64,000 nucleotides of DNA from Drechslera avenae (Eukaryota > Ascomycota > Dothideomycetes > Pleosporales > Pleosporaceae). The notes under the pieces are model-generated. The model did no database searches. It was not told where the DNA came from and saw nothing but the letters and a program-made list of their open reading frames with translations. This document shows positions 34,468-44,059 of this stretch, one piece after another. The stretch covers positions 62,001 through 126,000 of the forward strand of contig JAXRVH010000026.1 of the NCBI GenBank assembly GCA_034640345.1, in the 5' to 3' direction. A program made the position numbers and the translations under genes. Numbering within the stretch: position 1 is the stretch's first letter; every line of letters starts with the position of its first letter.

Positions 34468-35971
34468 TGTCCTTGTGTCTCTAGCTATTACAGGAACAGG
34501 GCTGGGTTATCTGAACCAGACTAGATATCCTGACCGAAACTCGTTCGCGCACTATACAAAGTATCAATTGCATCAACTGCTAGAAGTACTGAGAATCTTG
34601 AGAATCATGGCTAGTCTGTAAAACAGTGAAGGGATGCCTGGAATCGGTAGTTGCCCAGATTTCAGTATCCTAGCAATGGCGAACAAAAGTCTACCAAAGC
34701 GTCCGTATTTCGACCATAAATCGACAGCAAAATGTTGTATGATGCAGCACTAGTTTTCGATTTCTCTTTAAATCAAAACTATAACAGAAATGTACGAATA
34801 TTGTTACATCATTAATTTGATGCGAACACAGGCTCTCGCCTTTTACGTTTCTCGTGGAGTGTGCCGGGCTGCAAACGATGACTTTCCGAATAGGCAGGAT
34901 GTCGTACGCGCGGTGAGCGGTTAACATGTGTATCAGTCACGCTAGACCCAAAATTGCGGCTTTTGTGAGTTACAAATACAGATGAGAGACGATTCTACGT
35001 CATCCATCATTGGCCTTCATCTTCAGGGTTCCAACTTTCTCACCTTCCTCGACTCATTTGTCTTCTCTGCTTCCATGTCTTTTCTCCCGCGTACTTAATC
35101 TTCTCTCCTACCCTTTAGTCGGCCCTCCAAAAATCGGTTTGAAGCGTATCTGGGCCATCATCAGTACGAGTCAAGGCATCTCACTCGCTTCATTTGACTT
35201 CAAGTGTAGGAATATGGATGATCTGGTATCGTCCATGTTTACGGAGGTTGGGAGTACCGTGCCCGCATGCAAAACCAGTGTTCGTCGGGAATTAAACGGG
35301 TCAAAGTAGAGCGTATGTATCCTTCTGTTGAGTAGACACTGTGATGGTGTATGTCAGCCCGCTTTCAGTCTGCTCACGCCTTGACTCTATTATTTTTCAT
35401 TGGCTCGAGCCTTCATGGCGTGAGTTGAGGAAGAAGACTGAGTTAACGGTTAGTATGTAAGAGTAATACAATAGTTTCGATGACGTAGCTACAGAAGGTC
35501 GCTGCATAGCAAAGTAACCGCCATCAGCCTTGTTGTCGGTAACCATCAGTCAACCAAGTCCTGACTAGCCTCTTTGTGAATATTGGACACGTGATTGCAT
35601 CACAATACTACCGCGTCCAAAATTTCGAAAGCCTACAGAGCTTACAATAAAAAAACTACGCTCAAATAGCAATCAAGTCATCACTGTACCTAGTACACAC
35701 CGCTAAGACCAGCCTAGATCTTTTTTCCAATAGCGTCGAGCTCTAACGACAATTATCTTCCTAGCCCTAGCTCCCGTCATCGATCCGGTAGGTAGTGCCG
35801 AGCACTCGCACATATAACGCCAGGTACCCAGGTAACTCTACGCATTCTCAGTATCCCGTAACTCCGCATTCCCAGTATCTCGTAACTCCGGAGGACACAT
35901 TAAAAGAAAATTCCCTCACCTCAATACACACCAAAAAACCCCCCCTCATCTCAATACACGACTCGCCCATA
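34468..35971. other. Intergenic region upstream of phenolic acid decarboxylase
   Basis: This 1.5 kb carries the permease 3' end and the decarboxylase promoter. A 24-base imperfect tandem repeat (35842-35889) and a 15-base repeat CTCA(C/T)CTCAATACAC (35915 and 35945) lie just before the start codon. No other gene is seen. Confidence 0.5.
35842..35889 (+). repeat. 24-bp tandem repeat, two copies
   Basis: GCATTC(T/C)CAGTATC(C/T)CGTAACTCC occurs twice back to back with two differences. It is in frame with the downstream decarboxylase and would read HSQY(P/L)VTP if translated, but no ATG precedes it. Confidence 0.85.
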
Positions 35972-36502
35972 ATGGCACCCGGTGACAGCCTCCCTGATTA
36001 TCTCACAAACACAATTCTCGACCCCTCCTTTGACAAGGACATGCTCGACACGCACCTAGTCTACGAATACGACGCACAGGACAACGAAGGCAACCCAATG
36101 AAATGGCGCTACGAAATGTGGATTTGCGCCTCTGACTGCATCGCGTACGACATCCATAGCGGACCCATGGCCGGCCGGAAGAATTACCAGCGCGCTAATT
36201 TCCAATGCATTCGGCCTGGGGAGCTGTGGCAGATCAATTGGCTAGAAGAGACGGGTACGGTTGTGTCAGTTGTGTACGATATCAGGGGGAAGAAGATGAC
36301 GACTATGATTGCGTTTTCAGAGGGCCATTGGAAGAGGAGGGAGGAGGCGCTGGGGGACAAGAGGAACAAGGCGGATAGAGAGAGGTGGGGGAAGTTGGCA
36401 GACGTGGGGAATCAGGCGTCGAGGTTCATGTTGAGTGAGCAGGGGACGATTGTGGAGGTCTTCAAGGGGAGGGGAAACATGGCGCCGATTGAGGGGATTT
36501 GA
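35972..36502 (+). CDS. Phenolic acid decarboxylase
   Basis: One exon encodes 176 residues from the ATG at 35972, in the size range of the family (about 160-180). The enzyme removes CO2 from hydroxycinnamic acids such as ferulic and p-coumaric acid to give vinylphenols, without a cofactor. The family core is clear: HLVYEYDAQ, then IHSGPMAGRKN, then WLEETGTVVSVVYD. Aligned by eye with bacterial PadC, the catalytic Tyr, Tyr, Arg and Glu correspond to Y31, Y33, R69 and E92, so the protein should be active. There is no signal peptide, so it is cytosolic. In a plant-associated fungus it would detoxify cell-wall phenolics. Bacterial-like families of this kind in fungi are candidates for old lateral transfer, which needs a tree. 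Confidence 0.88.
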   Translation: MAPGDSLPDYLTNTILDPSFDKDMLDTHLVYEYDAQDNEGNPMKWRYEMWICASDCIAYDIHSGPMAGRKNYQRANFQCIRPGELWQINWLEETGTVVSVVYDIRGKKMTTMIAFSEGHWKRREEALGDKRNKADRERWGKLADVGNQASRFMLSEQGTIVEVFKGRGNMAPIEGI

Positions 36503-38885
36503 TTCGGAGTCTTGAATGGCTCGATTTGACTTGACGTGTTGTCCATGGGCTGACGGTAGCGTCTCTGCATGGTGGAGTTTTTGATGCACTGTCATGTCGT
36601 GATGGAGTAGGCTTTGTCCATCTCCAACGGGAAGATGCCAAGGTTTAGTAAGTACGATGAAGTAACTCAGGAACTTGGAACACAGCCTACTACAACGCTT
36701 GCCTGATCTGTTGTCTCGACGAAAATGAAATGTAGGACCAGTTCACTTAGCATCGTATCTGGTGAGAGTATGTAGAACATGCATGAGTCGATAGAATATT
36801 TCAATACATGGACGATGAAGTTAAGATATCGGAACCATGGCATCGGTAACGTCAGGATGGCTACGTACCTTGCATTGCAGCTTGCCAATATCACGCTCCA
36901 CGCGATGCCATGTGACACCAAGACAGTGTGTCACAACGTAACCGAAGCGGTGAGCCATCCTGCCACTGTTCGGCGACCTGTTCGGCGCTTGGTGTGCTGT
37001 TGTCCTGCATTCTTATACTACGGCAATGATGACGCGTCTGTCCTTCGCCTTGTTATAGTTCAATCCCAATCATTGCCTACGTGCTCTAGCGAAAACCACA
37101 TTCTTCACGTAGCTCCATGTAGTCCTCCGGGAATGACGTCCTTTGTAGAAATTGCACCGGTCAAAGTCCTCCCATTCTGCTCGCTTTGGCAAGGCTGGTA
37201 TCACAAGACGACAACAGGGCAGATGGCTCATGTGAAGATGTCTCAATGTTGCCTGGTGTCGATGAAACATGGAGTCAGCCACATCCGATTGGGCGTACAA
37301 GGCGGATGTACGAAGGAACATGATCGAATCCTTCTTGTACGCCAACAGGAGCTGTGGGTCATTTTCGAATCCGACGGAATGGCTGGGCGTATGTACATGC
37401 GCAGTAGTCCTCCAGGGTCCCGATGTCGTAACAAGGTCGGTGCATCGCAGTCCTCGTCTCCGTGTGTATTTGACATGCCCCAGCACGGGCATCTTGAATG
37501 TTGAGAATCTAAGCTGTCTACGTGGCTTTTCGGTTGATGCAAGGAATCGGACGACTTCCAAGATTTCTTCGGGAACCGTATGCGGAACGCGAGTGCTTGG
37601 CACCTTTGCGAAACCGAGCTGCCAACTCAAGAGTTGCAAGTCATGATGATGATGATGTTCATGTTCACACGGCAGCTGCAGCGCTTTTCCTTCTCGATCC
37701 TCTAATCTCTGGCGTCCCTCTAAGAACGATCCGCCGTTCGTCGATCTGCCCCACCGCCCCGTCCAGCCTCGCCGTCGGTCGCAAAAGACAAAGTGGCATG
37801 TTTGCGGCGAGGTAGCTGGGTAAGGTTTGCGAGGTCTGCTTAACCGGTATGCTATCCAAGGGATTTAGCGCTCCTTACATCCGTACGGCGAGCCGGCGAT
37901 GCCGAGTGAAGCGAATAACGGTCGTGGGGTGGGCAGTAAGCCTCCCGTCAGCTAGTTGGCAGCGCGACCGCTCATCGTGTATGCTCAGCACGCTTCACCG
38001 CAGTCGGTGATTGCAAAGGATGGTCTGTCCCTGCGTAAGAAGGAAGTCAAGCTCGTATCGAAGGTTTCATAACCGTTCTCGAAGACGCTTGCAGGGCATG
38101 GGTGGTGAGGGGCGGCGCAAGCCACTCTCTGCTAGCGGGGGGGTATGAGTGGTGTGAGGTGGGATAGCGGTAGAACAGACCGCATGTTCGGAGTCCGGTG
38201 CCTGCTAAGCGCCCGCACCGGGCTGCAGTTGAGACGGTCAGCACGCTCGTCATGGCAAGGCAGAAGGCAGAAGGCGGCATGGCACTGTGTTGCGATTAAG
38301 GCAGACATCTGGACACCCGCCCGACACGTCGGCACCCAGGACCGGTCCATGGCCCGGTGCGATCACGTGGCAAGCTCGCATAACCGGTTGTCGGAAATTC
38401 CGGGGGCATGCCAACTGGGCAAGTTCTGCGCGAGAGCTATCAATGGCAACATTAATCTGTAGGGCCATTTTCCGTTCCTGTCTCGACCGTTTGTTACATT
38501 GAGTTTCAATCTCGCACTACCGCATGTGGCTAGCGCAAGGCGCCTCACCTGCAAACCCCACCGCAACTTGGCCCCAATACGCCCCAGTGCCACAGCAGCA
38601 AAGGTCGGTATGACAGGGGACGGCGGGCGCGACGGGGATGCAGCCATGCAGCGCGACCCTACCCGCGGGTCCTTCATGCTGCTTCATCAGCTGCTGCCAG
38701 TCTGTCCGCTATGATTACGCTGTCAGCCTCCCCTCGTTCATTTCTCCCGTGCTCCATATTCCTTCTGTTTGCCCAGGCTGAAACACAACCCCGTTCAATC
38801 TGAATTAACATTGTATCTTCCGCCTAGAAGCAACTTGGACACCAACTCCCACCGCCTACATCTTAATTGCTACACACCACCCAAG
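36503..38885. other. Gene-poor intergenic region
   Basis: In 2.4 kb no gene can be supported. Open frames of 241 codons (36779-37504 plus) and 189 codons (37070-37639 minus, non-ATG start) overlap on opposite strands; neither has a recognisable motif. A short GATGAT run occurs near 37645. Confidence 0.45.
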
Positions 38886-40053
38886 ATGGGTCACGTCGCA
38901 CTCACATCACGGGAACATCTGGAGCTGTTGAGGAGCTCTGCGTTCGAATCCGAGCATGCCTGGCTCTACGACACTTCGTGGCTGCAGCACGAGGCAGCAG
39001 CGTTGGCGCTGGAGCGAGAGATTGAGTACATGCACACCAGCATATCGCCAGACGACAACACGGACGAGCAGATACGCATCATCAAGACACAGATTACCAT
39101 TCACAGAGAGAGGCAGAGGGCACTACGGCCGCATCTTGAGAGCGGAAGCGACCAAATCGACGAGGAAGGCAATGAGTGTGTGTTTGTACCGGCACCAAAC
39201 CAATGGGGAGCCAACGGAGACTTGGACGAGGAGAGCGAGAGTCTATCTGCTGTAAGTACATTCCTCCAGACGTCACTGGGCCACAACTGACGAGCCTTAG
39301 ATCCAAAACCTTCTAACATGGCAAACCTCTTACTCCCCAATCTCGCACGCCCCATACGACGAACTGCCCTCGACCAGCATCCCCTACCACTCACTACTTG
39401 ACCCCTCCCAACCCACAACCACATTCAACCTTCACCGCACACGGGAATGGACAGGCTCATCGGGATTCAGAAAGTACATTTATAGCGCACGCGACTATTC
39501 GGACAAGTACGCTTTGTACATGCTCGAGGCCACACACCGCGACGACTGCCAGGTCAATGCTGCGGAATTCTACCGCGTCGCCGAGTTCCCACAACCATGC
39601 ATTTCCATTCTCCTCTCCGGCATCGACAAGAAGCGCATCTCCTCCGACTCCTCCAAAGATGCAGCCTACAAATCGCGGTGCATCCACTTGCGCGGCCCAT
39701 TCTCACAACCCATCAAGGAATACCCGGATAGGCAACAGAAGATACCGTGGTCACCCCGCCGCTTTACGTATGGCGGACGGCGCTTTGTATGGAAGCAAGG
39801 CGACCCAAATGACGATGCTATGCCCGAGACACTATACGAATACCAAAAAGACTGGGCCAAGCCTGGGAGCAGGACAGGCAAGCGATGCGACGACGCACAG
39901 CCGATTAAGCTAGTGTGGGGCGAAAAGAGAAGAAAGGGCAAGGTCGACAGCTACACCATTCACTTCAGAGGCGGCATGGACCAAGTCTTTCGAGAGATAC
40001 TGCTTGCGAGCCAGATGGCGCGGCAGGTTTGCCTATTCACAGCCATGGACTAA
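38886..40053 (+). CDS. Fungal protein of unknown function
   Basis: Exons 38886-39251 and 39301-40053 join in phase 0 to 372 residues; the 49 bp intron has GTAAGT and TTAG ends. Residues 1-120 are helical and charged (MGHVALTSREHLELLRSS, later EQIRIIKTQITIHRERQRAL). The second half looks like a compact beta-rich domain with many aromatic residues: RKYIYSARDYSDKYALYMLE, RRFTYGGRRFVWKQGDPND, KLVWGEKRRKGKVDSYTIHF and FREILLASQMARQVCLFTAMD. I have seen this C-terminal pattern in unnamed fungal proteins but cannot attach a function. There are no membrane spans and no signal peptide. The ATG sits in a good context (CAAGATGG) and follows a C/T-rich leader. Confidence 0.8.
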
Positions 40054-41319
40054 AGCCACGAGTGAGATTTGTGTGACGAGGAATTTGTAATTCTAGGATG
40101 ATTCATTATGCAAGCGGTAGGGGGCCCTGGCCGAGACCGTCGGATGTGGTTTGGTACCATGACTCGGCGTTTGGGCATTTAGCTCCAAGACGAGCGTTTG
40201 ACTGTCCTTTTATGATGCTTGGAAGACTTGGTAGTGCAGCAGGTATCTCTACTATCACCTAACCCAGAGTCGACAACTTAGGGTTGATAGTGTCTTCGCA
40301 TGAAATAATACATGTTACAAATAATACCTTTACTTCATTTTCCTTCTTCCTATGATAAACATTGTTTCGCTCCATAAGCGAACACGCCTGTAATAACGTT
40401 CAGTGTTATCATATCATCATCACTATGCCTCACTTGCGTCGGCAAATGCCTGTGGTGGGTCAGCACAATATCTCCGTTGGTGCCAACCAAAGGCACTTCC
40501 GTAGAGGTGCTGCACGTAAGCCGCGTGGATAATGTGGTAGCCTTACTGCCCTACCCAGGTACGTTGGGAGGCATGTTGGGGCTGAACAGATGGGCATTGG
40601 TGGTGTTGCAGACTGATGACTGTAGCGCGCTGCATGCGTCGGGCGATGTGTGCGTGGCCAGTGTCAAGATATGTATCTGAGTTACGCGCGTATGGTGCTG
40701 ATAGTAAGCAGGTTACTACTTGTGTGGTCCACGTCTAAGGGATGTTTCCTAGATAGGGTAATCTAGATTCAAGAGGTTTCAGAATTTCCCACAATCCAAG
40801 AGGACGTACGTGGAGAGACACGACTTGACATGGTTAGGTAAAAAAAAAACACTTGACTCCGCATCATGATCGTTGGCGATACCACGCATCACGATGACTT
40901 CATCGCGATCGCCTACTTACATCGTGCTCGTGAAAACATCGTCTCCATAGGCCAACAGCGCGCAGACTCCCAAAGCCCTTGGTTAGCATTGCGTGAAAGG
41001 CGCATACTTCTCCATATTCTCAACGTCTGAACCCAAGACACTATAATCTCACGTACATCTCTAGCTGACGCCCACCGCATCGCCAAACCGCGCGGACAAC
41101 CTGTTAGGCAAACGGAACAGCCGCTTCGGGCGCAAGCCACACAACGCCCTGCCGCCAAAAAACCACCTCTCAGGGCGTTGCGAGGACAGTAACAAAACAG
41201 CACAAAGCCCAAGACTCTACATGTGTATCGCTTACAAGGCCAAAAAGGGTCGACACCAACCTCTGTTCTGATTCACCGGTTGGAAAAATTCACCTCGCGC
41301 GGAGAAACGCCCTCCAATT
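40054..41319. other. Intergenic region, nothing recognised
   Basis: This 1.27 kb stretch contains the 3' end of the preceding gene, an A9 run near 40841, and the promoter of the small NTF2-like gene. Short frames such as 40477-40680 lack protein character. Confidence 0.4.
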
Positions 41320-41784
41320 ATGGCGTCGGCCCAGACACGCAGCACCACACTGCGTGAGACAACACACTCGTTTTGCCGCGCCTTGGTCGCTCCGCCCCCG
41401 CCATCAGACCTGCTCGCGCAGTACTTCAGCAGTGCGCCTCAGATCACGGAGCACGGTCCCGAATGGTCACGCTCCCGGTTGCCCTTTCTCGCCAAGACGT
41501 TTGCTGGGACAGAGGGGTGCGAAGAGTATTTCAAGATCATGACTGATGTGCTTGACATGGCGCTGCCCGACGATGCGTTTCCTGGCAAAGGAGGGTTTAT
41601 TGTTGATGTCGAGGCTGGCATGGTGAGTGTAGTGGGCAAGGGCAGGTTTACAAGTAAGAAAACGGGCAAGGGGTGGGACGAGCAATTTATCTATCGGTTT
41701 AGTGGGTTTGATGGACAGGGCAGGATTGGACATTGGGAGATTTGGGCTGATCCGCTGAGTGCTTGGGAGGCTGTTGGTGGTTGA
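41320..41784 (+). CDS. Small SnoaL/NTF2-like fold protein
   Basis: A single exon encodes 154 residues: MASAQTRSTTLRETTHSFCR at the start, a helix plus linker, LAQYFSSAPQITEHGPEW, then FLAKTFAGTEGCEEYFKIMT, FIVDVEAGMVSVVGKGRF and WDEQFIYRFSGFD, ending GHWEIWADPLSAWEAVGG. This order of helix, acidic/aromatic strand and final EIWADPLSAW strand is the usual look of NTF2-like (SnoaL) domains in fungi. The fold serves as isomerase, cyclase or binding protein, so no reaction can be given. There is no signal peptide. The gene converges on the Ada-like gene 930 bp downstream. Confidence 0.75.
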   Translation: MASAQTRSTTLRETTHSFCRALVAPPPPSDLLAQYFSSAPQITEHGPEWSRSRLPFLAKTFAGTEGCEEYFKIMTDVLDMALPDDAFPGKGGFIVDVEAGMVSVVGKGRFTSKKTGKGWDEQFIYRFSGFDGQGRIGHWEIWADPLSAWEAVGG

Positions 41785-42713
41785 TAGGTGAGGATGCGAA
41801 CTGCTGATGGAGATTTACTGGGTCATGCGCATTTATGAACCCTTGTCTATTTATATGGGTGCTTAGCATACATGTGTACTTGGATAGCGGACGAAGAGCT
41901 GAACCGTTTACAAACTATGTACAAGAAACAAGATGTAGGAAGAACACAAGACTTCACGTGTATTGCAAGAAGATGGACAGATGACCCCCCGGTCAGCTGC
42001 CAGACGAAAGCCGTTAGCGCCTCGCTTCGCACAAGTGGAACCTCATCGGCGCCTTCCTTCTCCGAAACGAACCTGCAACTTTTCTGCCTCGACCTTCCAA
42101 CACGTTAGACACGCACCCAAGCAACTGTGCGATGGCGTCGCGCAAGCTCCACCTCGTTGCCCATTGCTGTGGAATATATGTATTCCATCGCCAACACCTG
42201 ACTAATGTATAGCAATCGTCCCACTGTAGTTCTCTCACAAGGTACGCTCAACTTTCTTCATTTTCACACAGCATCGCCGCGATGCACGACACACAAAGCT
42301 CAAAAGATGATATTACATCGACCATTAAATACTTTAGGAAGAGCCGGAAAAGGTATGGCTAGCATCGACATATGCTACGCCGTCGCTGCTTATAACTTGG
42401 TCTCTGAAGAGCGTTTTTCTCGCACATTTCATGGCATTTGGGGACTTGGGCTGTCGCTGACGATTTCGGAATTAGGTTGATGTTCCGCGTTTCCACACTC
42501 GAACAGTGCACCGCATGTTACATGATATGGTAGAAGCTACATGATATGGTAGAAGCGGTGGTCCAGCTCGGCGACATGGGCGGAGACGTGTGGTGGTTGT
42601 ACGATTGGGGACAATGCGCTTTACGTCATGTAGCAATCGCAAGGCCATGTCGCGATAGAAAATGCGTGGTGCGTTCAAAGATGCGGAAGTCAACAGCGTT
42701 GATTCTGTGGGCA
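41785..42713. other. Convergent spacer, nothing recognised but a short repeat
   Basis: The gap lies between the 3' ends of the NTF2-like and Ada-like genes. Apart from the 19-base duplication at 42519-42556 I see no feature. Confidence 0.4.
42519..42556 (+). repeat. Perfect 19-bp tandem duplication
   Basis: TACATGATATGGTAGAAGC is present twice without a gap, 157 bases past the Ada-like stop codon. Confidence 0.9.
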
Positions 42714-43535
42714 TCATGTCCGTAGGAGCTCTGTCAGGCTATCGCACTCGAGTAGCGCAAATGTATCCGTCTCAAACGGCGATGCAGATGGCACAGTCTT
42801 CTCGTCGTGGTGCACACGTGCCGGTATGTCGTAGAACGGATTGGCAGGACTATCGCAGTCGAAATGCCACGAGGAGGCCCAGTCTGTCTCATACCCTATG
42901 CCCCAGGGTTGGGAAAGGCCAACCACGTCCAAGTCAAGATCTGTGCACACTGTCGGCAGCAGCTCTTCAAGCACGACAAAGGCATCCTTGCTAACAGGAC
43001 TTGAGCCGTTCACCCAGTCGACAAGGTTACTGAAGTCATACGTATCCCAGTCCCATGGCTGTACGCTTTCCTCTGATGTCGTTGTCAAAGTAAGAATCGT
43101 GTTGAGAGTGCTACGATCCATTGCCCTCTTCTTCGCGTACTCCTTCGGCGTCAATCTTGTTTTGTTTTTGAAGATCTTGTGAAAGTACCGCGGTGTGAGA
43201 TTAATTTTCTTCGCTAGATCCTGCAACTTCAATGGTTTCCCGTCATTTCTGTTCAACGCTTCGTCAATCAGCAACCGTGCTTTTTCGACAGCTCGCTCCT
43301 GTGGATTCTCAGGTACCGCGTTCGGTTTGCAACGCTTACATGCTCTGAATCCAGCTGCTTCTGCTTCAAACAGTGTTGAGTGGAAGCCAACGTTTGCCCT
43401 CCGTGCTAGCCTCCCAGGGCATGTCGGCCGGCAGTAAATGTTGGTAGATTTGACGGAGTAGACGAAGTGCCCGTCGGCATTTGCGTCGCGTATTGTTAGG
43501 GCCCTCCACCGTGCATTGTCTGTTGCGTAAGCCAT
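42714..43535 (-). CDS. N-Ada zinc domain plus AraC-type HTH protein, no methyltransferase domain
   Basis: One leftward exon encodes 273 residues from the ATG at 43535. Residues 1-75 are an Ada N-domain: DARW-like opening (DNARWRALTIRDANADGHFV), then YCRPTCP and CKRCKP. The four metal-binding Cys are C35, C39, C66 and C69; in bacterial Ada the first of these takes the methyl group from DNA phosphotriesters. Residues 80-135 contain one AraC-type helix-turn-helix (LKLQDLAKKINLTPRYFHKI, then LTPKEYAKKRA). The second helix-turn-helix and the O6-methylguanine methyltransferase domain of bacterial Ada are absent. The remaining 135 residues are acidic and aromatic (PWDWDTYDFSNLVDWVNG, later ETDTFALLECDSLTELL), like an activation domain. 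Probable role: sensing DNA alkylation in the nucleus and activating repair genes. Confidence 0.88.
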   Translation of the reverse strand: MAYATDNARWRALTIRDANADGHFVYSVKSTNIYCRPTCPGRLARRANVGFHSTLFEAEAAGFRACKRCKPNAVPENPQERAVEKARLLIDEALNRNDGKPLKLQDLAKKINLTPRYFHKIFKNKTRLTPKEYAKKRAMDRSTLNTILTLTTTSEESVQPWDWDTYDFSNLVDWVNGSSPVSKDAFVVLEELLPTVCTDLDLDVVGLSQPWGIGYETDWASSWHFDCDSPANPFYDIPARVHHDEKTVPSASPFETDTFALLECDSLTELLRT

Positions 43536-44059
43536 GCTGTCGAAGAAACTTTCTAGAAGATTGTGAGCGTGGATGCAGGTTTTCAGTCCAACCAAGTCAT
43601 ACTGCGTGTGTTCCGTAATGGACGGTTTTCAATGTAACGACATATTAGCAGTTCGTACACGCGACAGTGAGAGCAGGGGCTTGGGGCCTTTAAGAGCTTG
43701 TGTAGTCATCGCAGGATTCCGAAGCCTGTGGTGTGATTGGCCATATTGAAGACATCCGATGACGCATGCTGAACTATAGTTCGACGGAGATAAGGAATCA
43801 AATTGGAACGCAACTGGGCTAGAGAAAGTACTTTACATGCGTTCAAGTCATCCAAATCTACACATTAACACGCCATGTTGCATACGCGACAACCGCAACC
43901 GTGGTGCCATGGCTCTTTCCGTCTCAAGTGCAAGCACGCCAGAAGAGGTAGGTACCATGGAAGCACCTACCTTGGGCCTTCACAAATCACACACCTCACT
44001 CAACCTCGATTGTTCCGCACTAAATTGAGTCTTGCAACACCAGTCGTATTTCTATCAGC
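43536..44059. promoter_or_regulatory. Shared promoter of Ada-like and MLH2-like genes
   Basis: The 524 bp between two divergent start codons must hold both promoters. I could not define a binding motif; a search for an Ada box would need several orthologous promoters. Confidence 0.5.
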
